Source of the DNA: Citromicrobium bathyomarinum
GTDB taxonomy: Bacteria > Pseudomonadota > Alphaproteobacteria > Sphingomonadales > Sphingomonadaceae
Direction of reading: 5' to 3'
DNA length: 64,000 nucleotides
Assembly: GCA_001306305.2 (NCBI GenBank)
Contig: CP155577.1
Span: forward strand, 496,001 to 560,000
The position numbers were made by a program, and so were the translations under genes. Positions 43,723-53,122 of this stretch are shown in pieces (the stretch's first letter is position 1; each line of letters opens with the position of its first letter). The notes beneath the pieces are model-generated. The model was not told the DNA's origin, ran no database searches, and saw nothing but the letters and a program-made list of their open reading frames with translations.

Positions 43723-46344
43723 TCAGGAAAGCATGTCCTTCAGCGCGGCAAAGGCGTTTTCGGGCCGGGGCTCGCGTGGCTTGGCAGGGGCGTTCTGGCC
43801 GCCCTGCCTGGGACCACGGCCCTTGCCGGCCTGCTTCCCTCCAGGCTTTCCGCGTCCCTTGTTCTGCTGCGACTTGCCTCCGGGCCGATGCTGCTGACGG
43901 CGATCATCGCCGCCCTTGCGAGAGGGCAGCCAGCGCCACCGGTCGGGCAGAGCGGGGCCGAATGCGCCTTCCGCCACAGGTCTGCCATCGATCATGCGGA
44001 ATCCTGCCGCACCCAGCAGCCGCTTGATGCTGTCGGGAGTCAGCCCGGTCGACACCGCGAGCGAGAGGTCGAGCACGAAGGGCGCGCCACGGCCCTTCTT
44101 GCCGTCGCCCTTTCCGGCTCTCGCCTCGTGCGCCTGCTTGAACAGCTTTTCCGCAATATCGACGCGGACCAGCTGCTCGCCCGCCGGGCGATAGCCTGCG
44201 GGCAGCGGCTTGGTTGCGGGGATGACCGATCGCATCGCCTCGTCGATCGGGCGCGGATCGATGCCTGCCTGCTTCATCGCGAGACGCGGAGCGGGCTTGA
44301 GCAGCGCGGGTGCAAATATGTCGAGCGCGCCGAAGGTCACACCGACCCTGCGCAGGAACGGACGCGCTTCCTTGGGCAGGTTCTCGATCCCCGCCTGTTC
44401 TCGCGTGGCGATGCCGTGCCCATCGAGTAGGTTGAGCAGCAATGCCCGTGCCCACGAGGTCGCATCCTCGCTCTTCGAGGCGAGCTGGAGCTTGCGCAAA
44501 GGTTCGAGCGGGGCGAGCCATTCGGTCACCTTGGCCTCGATCGCCGCGAGAAAGGCCTCGCGCGCGCCGTCGGGCAGGCGGTCCAGCTCTCGCGCAGGCT
44601 TGAGCCGGGGCTCTGCCGGGTCGACCGGGTGTTCCAGCCGGGCGATCTCCTGCCCGGCCCACATCACCCGGCCATTTTCCAGCGTCACGCCTTCAAGCTT
44701 GTTCTCGCGCAGTCGCTCGGCCTGGGTGGCGAGGATGCGGGGAAGCGCCTTTTCGCCTGCCGACAGCAGCATCTTGCGGTCGCCGACCGCCGCCTGCGGG
44801 TCGATCGCGAAGCGGAACCCTTCCAGCTTCCCGATCGGCTGGTCCTCGACCAGCAAAGTGCCGTCGTCCTCCAGCGAAATGGGGAGCAGCGCAGGGTCGT
44901 TTCCAAGATGCTTCATTAAAACGGAGGTCCTTCGATTCACGAATCGCTCGGTCAGGCGCATGTGCAATGCGTCCGACAGGCGTGCTTCGACCGCGCGGGC
45001 CCGCGCTGCCATTTCGTCGCGCGCGAGCACCCAGTCGGGCCGCTGACAGATATAGGCCCAAGAACGGATCGCGGCTATCCGCCCCTGCAACACGGCAATA
45101 TCGCCGCGCACGGTATCGAGTTCGGCGATCCGGGCGGCGACGAAGTCCGCGCCGATATAGCCTTCGCGCAGATCCTGCCAGAGCCGGGTGACGAAGCGCG
45201 CATGAGTCTCCACGCCCGAGGCGCGGAAATCGGGCAGCGAGCAGACCTCCCAGAACCGCCGGACATTGGCAGGGCCGCGAATCATGCGCGCGAAGGGCTG
45301 GTCGGCAAGCTTGCGCAGAACCGCCAGGTCGATCGCTTCGGGCGCGGGCGCCAGTTCGCGCTCGTCGGGCCGAGCGCACAGGTCTTCGATCAGCACGGAC
45401 AGCGAATCGAAGCGCGGCTCCGCCTCGCGCCAGTAGAGTTTGGTCAGCGGCTGGAAGCGGTGTTCCTCGATCGCGTAGATCTCTTCGTCGGTGAATTCGG
45501 CGTCATGGCCGCCGGTGCCCGTCAACGTGCCGAAGCTGCCGTCGCGATGGTGGCGCCCGGCGCGCCCGGCAATCTGCGCCATTTCCGCCGGAGTCAGCCG
45601 CCGTCGCTTGACCCCGTCGAACTTGGCGAGACTGGCGAAGGCGACATGGGTGACGTCAAGATTGAGTCCCATCCCGATGGCATCGGTCGCGACGATGTAG
45701 TCGACCTCGCCATTCTGGAACAATTCGACCTGGCGATTACGCGTCTCCGGGCTCAGCGCGCCCATCACCACCGCCGCTCCCCCGCGATGACGCCTCAGCA
45801 TTTCCGCGATCGCGTAGACCTGATCGGACGAGAAGGCGACCACAGCGCTGCGCTTGGGCAGGCGGGAGAGCTTTTTCGCGCCCCCATGGGTGAGCGTCGA
45901 AAAGCGCGGCCGCTCGATTAGTTCAGCATGCGGGATCAGCGATTTGATGACCGGCGCTGCGGTGGAGGAGCCCAGCAGCATGGTCTCTTCACGACCGCGT
46001 GCATTGAGCAGCCGATCGGTGAAGACATGTCCCCGCTCCCGGTCGGCGGCCAGCTGAACCTCGTCGAGCGCGACGAAGGCATGTCCTCCGCCATCGTGCG
46101 GCATCGCCTCTGCCGTGCACAGGAAATAGCGTGCGTCGGGCGGCTCGATCCGTTCCTCGCCGGTGATCAGCGCAACCGCCTTCTCGCCCTTGATCGCTAC
46201 CACGCGGTCATACACCTCGCGCGCCAGCAGGCGGAGCGGGAAGCCGATCGCCCCGCTCGAATGGCCGCACATCCGCTCGATCGCGAGGTGCGTCTTGCCG
46301 GTATTGGTGGGGCCCAGGACGGCCTTGATTTCGGGGGCGGACAT
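43723..46344 (-). CDS. Suv3-like DExH RNA helicase
   Basis: 873 residues. Superfamily 2 motifs: Walker A LGPTNTGKTH (residues 9-18), DEVQ (about residue 98), SSTAAP, and motif VI QIAGRAGRHHRDG (about 305). The Suv3 C-terminal region follows, then a basic Lys/Gly/Arg/Gln-rich tail (about residues 820-860) likely to bind RNA. This is the alphaproteobacterial relative of the mitochondrial degradosome helicase SUV3. The ATG at 46344 begins the conserved helicase sequence; an upstream extension would include non-conserved residues. Confidence 0.92.
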   Translation of the reverse strand: MSAPEIKAVLGPTNTGKTHLAIERMCGHSSGAIGFPLRLLAREVYDRVVAIKGEKAVALITGEERIEPPDARYFLCTAEAMPHDGGGHAFVALDEVQLAADRERGHVFTDRLLNARGREETMLLGSSTAAPVIKSLIPHAELIERPRFSTLTHGGAKKLSRLPKRSAVVAFSSDQVYAIAEMLRRHRGGAAVVMGALSPETRNRQVELFQNGEVDYIVATDAIGMGLNLDVTHVAFASLAKFDGVKRRRLTPAEMAQIAGRAGRHHRDGSFGTLTGTGGHDAEFTDEEIYAIEEHRFQPLTKLYWREAEPRFDSLSVLIEDLCARPDERELAPAPEAIDLAVLRKLADQPFARMIRGPANVRRFWEVCSLPDFRASGVETHARFVTRLWQDLREGYIGADFVAARIAELDTVRGDIAVLQGRIAAIRSWAYICQRPDWVLARDEMAARARAVEARLSDALHMRLTERFVNRRTSVLMKHLGNDPALLPISLEDDGTLLVEDQPIGKLEGFRFAIDPQAAVGDRKMLLSAGEKALPRILATQAERLRENKLEGVTLENGRVMWAGQEIARLEHPVDPAEPRLKPARELDRLPDGAREAFLAAIEAKVTEWLAPLEPLRKLQLASKSEDATSWARALLLNLLDGHGIATREQAGIENLPKEARPFLRRVGVTFGALDIFAPALLKPAPRLAMKQAGIDPRPIDEAMRSVIPATKPLPAGYRPAGEQLVRVDIAEKLFKQAHEARAGKGDGKKGRGAPFVLDLSLAVSTGLTPDSIKRLLGAAGFRMIDGRPVAEGAFGPALPDRWRWLPSRKGGDDRRQQHRPGGKSQQNKGRGKPGGKQAGKGRGPRQGGQNAPAKPREPRPENAFAALKDMLS

Positions 46345-46445
46345 GCCAGCCAATGTGGCAAGGTCGGCAGGCCCCCGCAAGCGAACGCGGTTCGCCGCGT
46401 ACCAGCCTCCGGTCGTCGACCAGCCGGGCAAGCACTATAGCGTGA

Positions 46446-46460
46446 TTAAACACGGATTAA
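46446..46460. promoter_or_regulatory. CtrA-type binding site
   Basis: TTAA (46446-46449), seven bases, TTAA (46457-46460): an exact match to the CtrA full-site consensus TTAA-N7-TTAA. It lies in the 148 bp gap between the divergent Suv3-like helicase and the M23 peptidase, 33 bp before the peptidase start used here. CtrA control is inferred from the motif alone. Confidence 0.6.
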
Positions 46461-46492
46461 GTTTGCCGTGGCACATAATCCTCTCACCCGAT

Positions 46493-48175
46493 ATGCGCCG
46501 CCCGGTCATGAAAAGACAGGTCCGGGCGGCAGCACCAGACTATCGGAGACGGGATCTGACCAACGCCGAACAGCAGGTGACAGGGGAGCAAGCGCCCGCA
46601 CCTGCGGATGACGACATTGCCGCGATCAGGGACAGGGCAGCAGCCGAGTCCACCAAGGCCAGCGTGCGCATGGAGCGTGCGGTGAAGGCTTCGCGCGCGT
46701 GGTTCTCGTCGCAGGCGCAGCGGATCGAGCGGGCCGACCTGGCCCCCGATCTCGCCCAGAACATCGGCAGCCTGCGCTGGTTTCGCGGGGCGGCCACCTT
46801 CCTTTCGCTATCCGCTGTCGCACTGGCTTTCTGGCCCGACTTTGCTCCGCTGGAGGCCGCACCGGCAGTCCGGCTGGACGAGCAGGCGCGCGACGAATTT
46901 CGCAGCCAGACCATTCAACCGCTCGCGCTGGGCGGCGATACCGGCACGCGGATGGCGGCTACCGCGCTGGTTCGCCCGCTTGCCGATGCGCCCGAGCGCC
47001 CGCAGCTGGAGGCGACTGCGACCTTCGGGCGGGGCGACGATCTTGCGCGGATGCTCGCGCGGCAGGGTGTCGGCAAGGCCGACGCGGCGCGCGCTGCCGA
47101 ACTGGTCGCGCAGGCGATCGCGCTCGACGAGATCGAGCCCGGCACCCAGATCGATGTGACGTTGGGCCGCCGCGCAGCGCCCAACGCGCCCCGTCCGCTT
47201 GATGAAGTGCGCTTCCGCGCGCGCTTCGACCTTGCGCTGGCCGTCGCGCGTGGCGACGACGGCAATCTCTCGCTGATCCGCGAGCCGATCGAAGTAGACG
47301 AGACGCCGCTGCGCGTGCGCGGCACGGTGGGCGGCAGCCTCTATCGCTCGGCCCGTGCGGTCGGCGCACCGGCGAGTGCCATCCAGTCCTACCTCAAGGC
47401 GCTGGGCGATTACGAGGATCTCGACCAAGCACTCCAGCCGGGCGACACCTTCGACATGATCGTTTCCTACCGCCGCGCCGCAACCGGTGAGCGCCAGGCG
47501 GGGCGGCTGCTTTACGCCGGTGTCGAACGTGACGGGAAAGACAAGATCCAGCTGATGCGCTGGGGCAAGGACGACCAGTTCTTCGAAGCCTCCGGCGTGG
47601 GCGAGCAGCGCTCCGGCCTGCTCGCGCCGGTGCCGGGTCCGATCGGCTCTCGCTACGGCATGCGTCGCCACCCGATCCTTCGGTACAAGCGGATGCATGC
47701 CGGCGTCGACTATCGCGCGCGCTACGGAACGCCGATCGTCGCCCCGACCGATGGCCGGGTGACCAGTGCGGGTCGGATGGGCGGCTGCGGCAATGCGGTG
47801 AAGCTGTCCCACGAGGGCGGCCTCGGAACCAAGTTCTGCCACATGAGCCGCATCGCCGTGTCGCGCGGACAATATGTGAAGCGCGGCCAGATCATCGGCT
47901 ATGTCGGTTCGACCGGCCTCTCAACCGGGCCACATCTCCATTACGAAATGTACCGTGGTGGCCGCCATATCGATCCGCTGAGCGTACGCTACGTCACCCG
48001 CGCGCAGCTGAGCGGCGCCGAACTGCAGCGCTTCCGTTCCACGCTGGAGGTGCTCAAGACCGTCGATGCCGGGGTTGCGCTGGAAGAGATGCGCCCGACC
48101 AAGCCGGTTGCGGAAGAGCCGCTGCGCGAGATCGACCGGATCGCGCTGGTCGCACACCGCCGCCGCGGCGGCTAA
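46493..48175 (+). CDS. M23 family peptidoglycan metallopeptidase
   Basis: 560 residues: a charged N-terminal cytoplasmic region, one membrane anchor (FLSLSAVALAFWPDFAPL, about residues 103-120), a LysM/OapA-like middle part (LARMLARQGVGKADAARAAEL), and a C-terminal LytM domain. Zn ligands are RRHPIL...HAGVDYRA (H and D) and the terminal HLHYEMYRGG (HxH). It is therefore an active-type endopeptidase cutting peptidoglycan cross-links. The start is uncertain (ATG 46493 or 46508; neither has a strong ribosome site). A CtrA-type site lies just upstream. Confidence 0.9.
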   Translation: MRRPVMKRQVRAAAPDYRRRDLTNAEQQVTGEQAPAPADDDIAAIRDRAAAESTKASVRMERAVKASRAWFSSQAQRIERADLAPDLAQNIGSLRWFRGAATFLSLSAVALAFWPDFAPLEAAPAVRLDEQARDEFRSQTIQPLALGGDTGTRMAATALVRPLADAPERPQLEATATFGRGDDLARMLARQGVGKADAARAAELVAQAIALDEIEPGTQIDVTLGRRAAPNAPRPLDEVRFRARFDLALAVARGDDGNLSLIREPIEVDETPLRVRGTVGGSLYRSARAVGAPASAIQSYLKALGDYEDLDQALQPGDTFDMIVSYRRAATGERQAGRLLYAGVERDGKDKIQLMRWGKDDQFFEASGVGEQRSGLLAPVPGPIGSRYGMRRHPILRYKRMHAGVDYRARYGTPIVAPTDGRVTSAGRMGGCGNAVKLSHEGGLGTKFCHMSRIAVSRGQYVKRGQIIGYVGSTGLSTGPHLHYEMYRGGRHIDPLSVRYVTRAQLSGAELQRFRSTLEVLKTVDAGVALEEMRPTKPVAEEPLREIDRIALVAHRRRGG

Positions 48176-48218
48176 CGCCCCTTGCGGGGGGCGCGGCCAT
48201 GCGCCACACCTCGCCGCC

Positions 48219-49214
48219 ATGGCTGCTGCATTTCCCTCGACCCGCCTTCGTCGCACCCGCACCCACGACTGGAGCCGCCGGCTTCACCGTGAGACCACGC
48301 TTTCCCCTGCCGACCTGATCTGGCCACTGTTTGTGATCGACGGGGAGGGGCAGGAGCAACCCGTCGCCAGCCTGCCCGGTGTCAGCCGCTGGTCGGTCGA
48401 TCTGCTGGTGGAGCGCGTGGGCGAGGCGATCGACCTCGGCATCCCGTGCGTCGCGCTGTTTCCCAATACGCCAGCGCAGCTTCGCAGCGAAACGGCGGAA
48501 GAGGCCTGGAACCCTGATAACCTGCTCTGCCGCGCGGTCCGCGCCATTCGTGAACGCTACGGCGATGCGATCGGCGTGATCTGCGATGTCGCGCTCGACC
48601 CCTATACCAGCCATGGGCAGGATGGCTTGCTGGACCAGCATAACTATGTCGCCAACGACGCGACGATAGAAGCGCTGGTGAAACAGTCGCTCAATCAGGC
48701 TGCGGCGGGTGCCGACGTGATCGCCCCGTCGGATATGATGGACGGGCGCGTTGGCGCGATCCGGCAGGCGCTGGAAGAAGCCGGGCACACCAACGTCCAG
48801 ATCATGAGCTACGCCGCCAAGTTTGCGTCCGCCTTCTATGGCCCGTTTCGCGATGCGGTGGGCACGGGCGGCAGGCTGAAGGGCGACAAGCGCACCTACC
48901 AGCTCGATCCCGGCAACAGCGACGAAGCGATGCGCGAGATCGCGCTCGACATTGCCGAGGGTGCCGACAGCGTGATGGTCAAGCCCGGGCTCGCCTATCT
49001 CGACATCATCCGGATGGCGCGCGACCGCTTCGATGTGCCGATCTTCGCCTATCAGGTGAGCGGCGAATATGCGCTGATCGAGGCGGGCGTTGCCGCCGGC
49101 ATTGGTGAGCGGGAGGCGTTGGTGATGGAGAAGCTGATCGCGTTCAAACGCGCGGGGTGCGCAGGCATACTGACCTATCATGCGCCGCTCGCAGCTCGCG
49201 TCCTCGCTGGCTGA
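48219..49214 (+). CDS. hemB: Porphobilinogen synthase (delta-aminolevulinate dehydratase)
   Basis: Condenses two aminolevulinate molecules in heme synthesis; 331 residues. The two active-site lysines are in MSYAAKFAS (about residue 201) and MVKPGLAYLD (about 255). The metal-site segment CDVALDPYTSHGQDG carries Asp rather than the Cys triad of zinc enzymes, pointing to a Mg-dependent form. The third heme gene of the window, separate from hemE-hemJ. The start is the ATG at 48219; upstream frame is non-conserved. A GNAT gene follows after 6 bp. Confidence 0.95.
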   Translation: MAAAFPSTRLRRTRTHDWSRRLHRETTLSPADLIWPLFVIDGEGQEQPVASLPGVSRWSVDLLVERVGEAIDLGIPCVALFPNTPAQLRSETAEEAWNPDNLLCRAVRAIRERYGDAIGVICDVALDPYTSHGQDGLLDQHNYVANDATIEALVKQSLNQAAAGADVIAPSDMMDGRVGAIRQALEEAGHTNVQIMSYAAKFASAFYGPFRDAVGTGGRLKGDKRTYQLDPGNSDEAMREIALDIAEGADSVMVKPGLAYLDIIRMARDRFDVPIFAYQVSGEYALIEAGVAAGIGEREALVMEKLIAFKRAGCAGILTYHAPLAARVLAG

Positions 49215-49220
49215 GCATCC

Positions 49221-49778
49221 GTGGGCGAATTCCGGCATCAAACCGACCGGCTGACCCTGCGCGACTGGCGCGAGGAGGATTGGCCGCTCTTTTGGGAGGG
49301 GACCAACACGCCCGCGGTCATGCGCTGGCTGGGCGGGGTGTGTGATGCGGACAAGCGGGCCGGGGCGCAGGATCGCCTGCTGGGCTATCAGCGCGATCAC
49401 GGCCACACCTTCTGGGTGCTCGAGCGCAAGGCGGATGGCGCGATCCTTGGCTTTTGCGGGCTCAAGCGGTGCAACCAGGCGGGCGGGCCGCTGGGCATGA
49501 TGGAGGTCGGCTGGCGGCTGCGCGAGGATGCGTGGGGTCAGGGCTATGCCAGGGAGGCGGCCACCGCCTCGCTCGACCTCGCGTTCGAGCGTTATGGGGC
49601 CGATGAGGTCGTCGCGCTGACCGTGGCGCGCAACATCGCGAGCTGGGGTCTGATGGTGCGGCTGGGCATGCAGCGGCGCGAGGATCTCGATTTCGCCAAT
49701 GCCGATTTCGACCCGGAAGAGCCGACGATCATCGTGTATTCGATCACGCAGCGCGAATGGCAGGCAGCGCGTGGCTGA
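49221..49778 (+). CDS. GNAT family N-acetyltransferase (RimJ/RimL-like), first of a tandem pair
   Basis: 185 residues with a GTG start 6 bp after hemB. Opening TDRLTLRDWREEDWPLF and the acetyl-CoA-binding stretch WRLREDAWGQGYAREA (about residues 95-110) are typical of the RimJ/RimL group, followed by NIASWGLMVRLGM. The C-terminal VYSITQREW matches the YSLSQEAW of the next gene, so the two are tandem paralogues. Substrates are unknown; they may be protein N-termini or small amines. Confidence 0.88.
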   Translation: MGEFRHQTDRLTLRDWREEDWPLFWEGTNTPAVMRWLGGVCDADKRAGAQDRLLGYQRDHGHTFWVLERKADGAILGFCGLKRCNQAGGPLGMMEVGWRLREDAWGQGYAREAATASLDLAFERYGADEVVALTVARNIASWGLMVRLGMQRREDLDFANADFDPEEPTIIVYSITQREWQAARG

Positions 49779-50340
49779 GTGGATCCTCGAGACCGAGCGG
49801 CTGCGGCTGCGCCGGATCGAGCCGGGCGATGCCCAGCTGCAGTTCCGCCTGCTCAACACCCCGGCGGTCATGCACCACTTGGGTGGATCGCTTTCTCTGG
49901 AAGCGATCGAGCAGAAGCACCGCAAATCGATGGACCTCCACGAGCGCGAGGGTTTCAGCTTCCTGTTCCTGATCGAGCGTGAGACCGGCGAGCTCGTGGG
50001 CCACTGTGGCCTCAAGCGGGTCGATGCCGAGGGTGCGCGCAATCCCGGAGACTTCGAGATCGGCTGGCTGATCCGCGAGGATCGCTGGCGGCGCGGCTAT
50101 GCCATCGAAGCTGTCCCCGCGGTGCTGCGCTGGGCCTTCGTCGACCACCATGCACCGCATGTCGTCGCGCTGACATCGCGCGCCAACGAGCCAAGCTGGC
50201 GACTGATGGAACGGCTGGAGATGGAGCAGCGCGAAGACCTCGACTTCGACGACCCGCGCTTCCCGCCCGAGGACAACCCGACCATCCTCTATTCGCTCAG
50301 CCAAGAGGCGTGGGCCTCGGGCCACGCGACCGTCGCATGA
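49771..50340 (+). CDS. GNAT family N-acetyltransferase, second of a tandem pair
   Basis: 189 residues from a GTG at 49771 that overlaps the previous stop by 8 bp; the frame is open further upstream but conserved sequence starts at WILETERLRLRRI. The CoA-binding region is WLIREDRWRRGYAIEA. LDF..P.FPPEDNPTILYSLSQ parallels the first GNAT. A duplication product that has diverged, so it may act on a different substrate. The next gene starts at an ATGA overlap. Confidence 0.88.
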   Translation: MAEWILETERLRLRRIEPGDAQLQFRLLNTPAVMHHLGGSLSLEAIEQKHRKSMDLHEREGFSFLFLIERETGELVGHCGLKRVDAEGARNPGDFEIGWLIREDRWRRGYAIEAVPAVLRWAFVDHHAPHVVALTSRANEPSWRLMERLEMEQREDLDFDDPRFPPEDNPTILYSLSQEAWASGHATVA

Positions 50341-52544
50341 AGGCACCTGCGCGCCCGCTCTTCGTCGCGACGATCCTGCTCGGCAGCTTTCTGCTGTTCC
50401 TCGTCCAGCCGCTGGTCGCTCGGCTTGCGCTGCCGCAGCTGGGCGGTGCGCCGGCGGTGTGGAACAGCGCGATGCTGGTCTATCAGGCGCTGCTGCTGGG
50501 CGGTTACGCCTATGCCCACGCGATCTCCCGGCTCACGATCCGGCGGCAGGCGCTGATCCACCTCGCGCTGATGGTGGTGGCGCTGGTGTTCCTGCCCATC
50601 GCGCTGGCCGATGTGCCCCGGCCCAGCGGGTACGAGGTGTTCTGGGTCCCGCTGCTGCTGGTCGCCACTATCGGTGCGCCCTTCTTGGTGGTTGCTGCGC
50701 AGGCCCCGCTGATCCAGCGCTGGTATGCCGCCGAGCCGTCCGCAGGCGACCCCTATTGGCTGTATGCCGCGTCCAACATCGGCAGCTTTGCAGGCCTGCT
50801 GAGCTATCCGCTGCTGCTCGAGCCCAATCTGCCGCTGGCGGGCCAGAGCATTGCCTGGGCGGCGGGCTACGGCGTGCTCATCGTGTGCATGGCGCTGCTC
50901 GCCTGGACCCGGTGGCGCACGCCAGATGTCGCTGCGCAGAGCCTTGCAGAGGAGGCGGCTGCGGAGCCGATCGGCTGGCGGCGCATCGCGTTGTGGCTCG
51001 CACTGTCCGCGGTGCCTTCTGGCCTCATGCTCTCGACCACCACGCATCTGACCACCGACATCGTCGCGATGCCGCTGCTGTGGGTGTTGCCGCTGGGGCT
51101 GTACCTGCTCAGCTTCGTGTTCGCGTTCAACGCCCGCAGCACGCTGGGCTTTGCGCTCGCCCGTACCGCGCCCACCGTGATCCTGCTGGTCGGCGCGATG
51201 GCGATGGTCAGTCGCGGGGCGGACGGCATCTCGATCGCGATCGCGGCGGTGCTGATGCTGTTCGTGGTCGCGACCGCGCTCCACCGCCGTCTCTATGCCA
51301 CGCGCCCGGAGCCCGCCCGGCTGACGCTGTTCTACCTCGTGATGAGTGCAGGGGGTGCGCTGGGCGGGCTGTTCGCCGCGATCGTCGCGCCGCTGCTGTT
51401 CGACTGGGTGTGGGAGCATCCGCTGCTGGTGCTCGCTGCCGCTGCGCTCCTCCCGCAGACCCCGCTGGTGCCGTGGATGGACCGGCTGGGGCTGAGCGCG
51501 CGCCAGCGCAGGGTCGCACGCCTGGCTCTCGTTCTCGGGGCGGCGCTGCTCGGCTGGTGGATGGCCGCCGCGATCGATGCGCAGGCGGACATGACGGTCC
51601 ACCTGCTGCTGCTCGGGATCGCGCTGCTGGGCGTGCTAGCGCTGGGCAACAGATGGGCGTTCCTCGCGATCCTGCTGATTCTGATGCTCGCGCGCGGAGG
51701 CTGGACGACGCTGGGCGAGAGCGCGGCGGGGATTCGCGAACGCAGCTATTTCGGCGTCTACACCGTGCGCCAGTTCGACAATCCGCCGACCCGCGTGCTG
51801 TCGCACGGGACCACGATCCACGGGCGCCAGTTCCTCGATCCCGAGCGGCGCGACCTGCCGACCAGCTATTACGGGCCGACCTCTGGCGTGGGCCTCGCCC
51901 TGTCGGCAGCGGACGCGATCTATGGCGACAACGCGCAGATCGGCGTGATCGGCCTCGGCACAGGTACGCTCGCCTGTTACCGCGAGCCGGGGCAGCGTTA
52001 CACCTTCTACGAGATCGACCCGATGGTGGTCGACTACTCGCGCAATGGCGTCTTCACCTACCTCAGCGACTGCGCCCCCGATGCGCAGATCCACCTGGGC
52101 GATGCGCGGCTGGAGCTGGAGGCGGAGCCTGCCCAGCAATACGACATCCTCGCGGTCGATGCGTTCAGCTCCGACGCGATCCCGCTGCATCTGCTGACCC
52201 GCGAGGCGATGCATGCTTATGGCCGGGCGCTGAAGCCCGACGGGCTGATGCTGATCCACATCTCCAACCGCTACGTCAATTTGCGGCCGGTGATCGCCGC
52301 ACATGCGCTGGAGAACGGCTGGATCGCGCTGATGCGCGACGATCCGGGCGATCCGGAGCAGGGCATTTCGGCCAGCTACTGGGTCGCGATTGCCAGCGAT
52401 GCCGTACCGATGGCCAAGCTGCTGCAATCCAGCCCGCAGACCAACTGGATCGAACTGGGCGACCCGCGCGGCCCCGCGTGGACCGACGATTTCGCCTCGA
52501 TCCTGCCTTTTCTCGACTGGGGCACCATACTGGGAGACAGATGA
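50337..52544 (+). CDS. Membrane-anchored spermidine synthase-like protein
   Basis: 735 residues. The N-terminal two thirds consist of about ten or more hydrophobic helices (residues 8-470), and the C-terminal third is a soluble spermidine-synthase-like methyltransferase fold. Its SAM-fold motifs are GVIGLGTGTLACY, YEIDPMVVDYSRN, LGDARLELE and LAVDAFSSDAIPLHLLT. Such fused proteins are common in alphaproteobacteria; aminopropyl transfer has not been shown for most of them, so a polyamine role is uncertain. It overlaps both neighbours by 4 bp in a run from hemB. Confidence 0.85.
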   Translation: MKAPARPLFVATILLGSFLLFLVQPLVARLALPQLGGAPAVWNSAMLVYQALLLGGYAYAHAISRLTIRRQALIHLALMVVALVFLPIALADVPRPSGYEVFWVPLLLVATIGAPFLVVAAQAPLIQRWYAAEPSAGDPYWLYAASNIGSFAGLLSYPLLLEPNLPLAGQSIAWAAGYGVLIVCMALLAWTRWRTPDVAAQSLAEEAAAEPIGWRRIALWLALSAVPSGLMLSTTTHLTTDIVAMPLLWVLPLGLYLLSFVFAFNARSTLGFALARTAPTVILLVGAMAMVSRGADGISIAIAAVLMLFVVATALHRRLYATRPEPARLTLFYLVMSAGGALGGLFAAIVAPLLFDWVWEHPLLVLAAAALLPQTPLVPWMDRLGLSARQRRVARLALVLGAALLGWWMAAAIDAQADMTVHLLLLGIALLGVLALGNRWAFLAILLILMLARGGWTTLGESAAGIRERSYFGVYTVRQFDNPPTRVLSHGTTIHGRQFLDPERRDLPTSYYGPTSGVGLALSAADAIYGDNAQIGVIGLGTGTLACYREPGQRYTFYEIDPMVVDYSRNGVFTYLSDCAPDAQIHLGDARLELEAEPAQQYDILAVDAFSSDAIPLHLLTREAMHAYGRALKPDGLMLIHISNRYVNLRPVIAAHALENGWIALMRDDPGDPEQGISASYWVAIASDAVPMAKLLQSSPQTNWIELGDPRGPAWTDDFASILPFLDWGTILGDR

Positions 52545-53122
52545 TGACCGACACGAGCAGCAGGCCCGGCGTGCGCCTGATCGATATCCACGGCAAGGCG
52601 CCGCAGATCCACGAGAGCGCGTTTATCGCGCCCGGCTGCACGATCGTGGGCGATGTGACGATCGGGGCAGGCAGCTCGATCTGGTACAACTGCGTGCTGC
52701 GCGCCGATGTCAGCAGCATCACGATCGGCGAGCGGACCAACGTGCAGGATGGCAGCGTGCTCCACTGCGACGGCCCTTCGCCGCAATACCCCGATGGCTG
52801 CCCGCTGGTGATCGGCGACGACGTGCTGATCGGCCACATGGCGATGGTCCACGGCTGCATTATCGAGGATCGCGGCTTCGTCGGCCTTGGCGCGATTGCG
52901 ATGAACAAGGCGGTGATCGCCAGCGATGCGATGCTGGCGGCGGGCGCGATGCTGACCGAGACCAAGGTGATGGGCGCACGCGAGCTGTGGGGTGGGCGGC
53001 CGGCACGCAAGATGCGCGATCTGGACGATGCGGCGATTGCCGGCATGAAGCTCGGCGTGGCGCACTACGCCGAAAACGCGAAGCACCACGCGGCGGCGGT
53101 CGCCGCAAGCGGGCAGCCCTGA
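52541..53122 (+). CDS. Gamma-class carbonic anhydrase family protein
   Basis: 193 residues forming a left-handed beta-helix of hexapeptide repeats (IVGDVTIG, SSITIGERTNVQDGSV, LVIGDDVLIG). The three zinc-binding His are apparent: one in LHCDG (about residue 74) and two in IGHMAMVHGC (about 95-104). Active gamma-CA or a related YrdA-type protein; which, is not decidable here. Two ATG codons in tandem (52541, 52544) overlap the previous stop. Its TGA at 53120 is also the first three bases of the intergenic repeat. Confidence 0.9.
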   Translation: MMTDTSSRPGVRLIDIHGKAPQIHESAFIAPGCTIVGDVTIGAGSSIWYNCVLRADVSSITIGERTNVQDGSVLHCDGPSPQYPDGCPLVIGDDVLIGHMAMVHGCIIEDRGFVGLGAIAMNKAVIASDAMLAAGAMLTETKVMGARELWGGRPARKMRDLDDAAIAGMKLGVAHYAENAKHHAAAVAASGQP

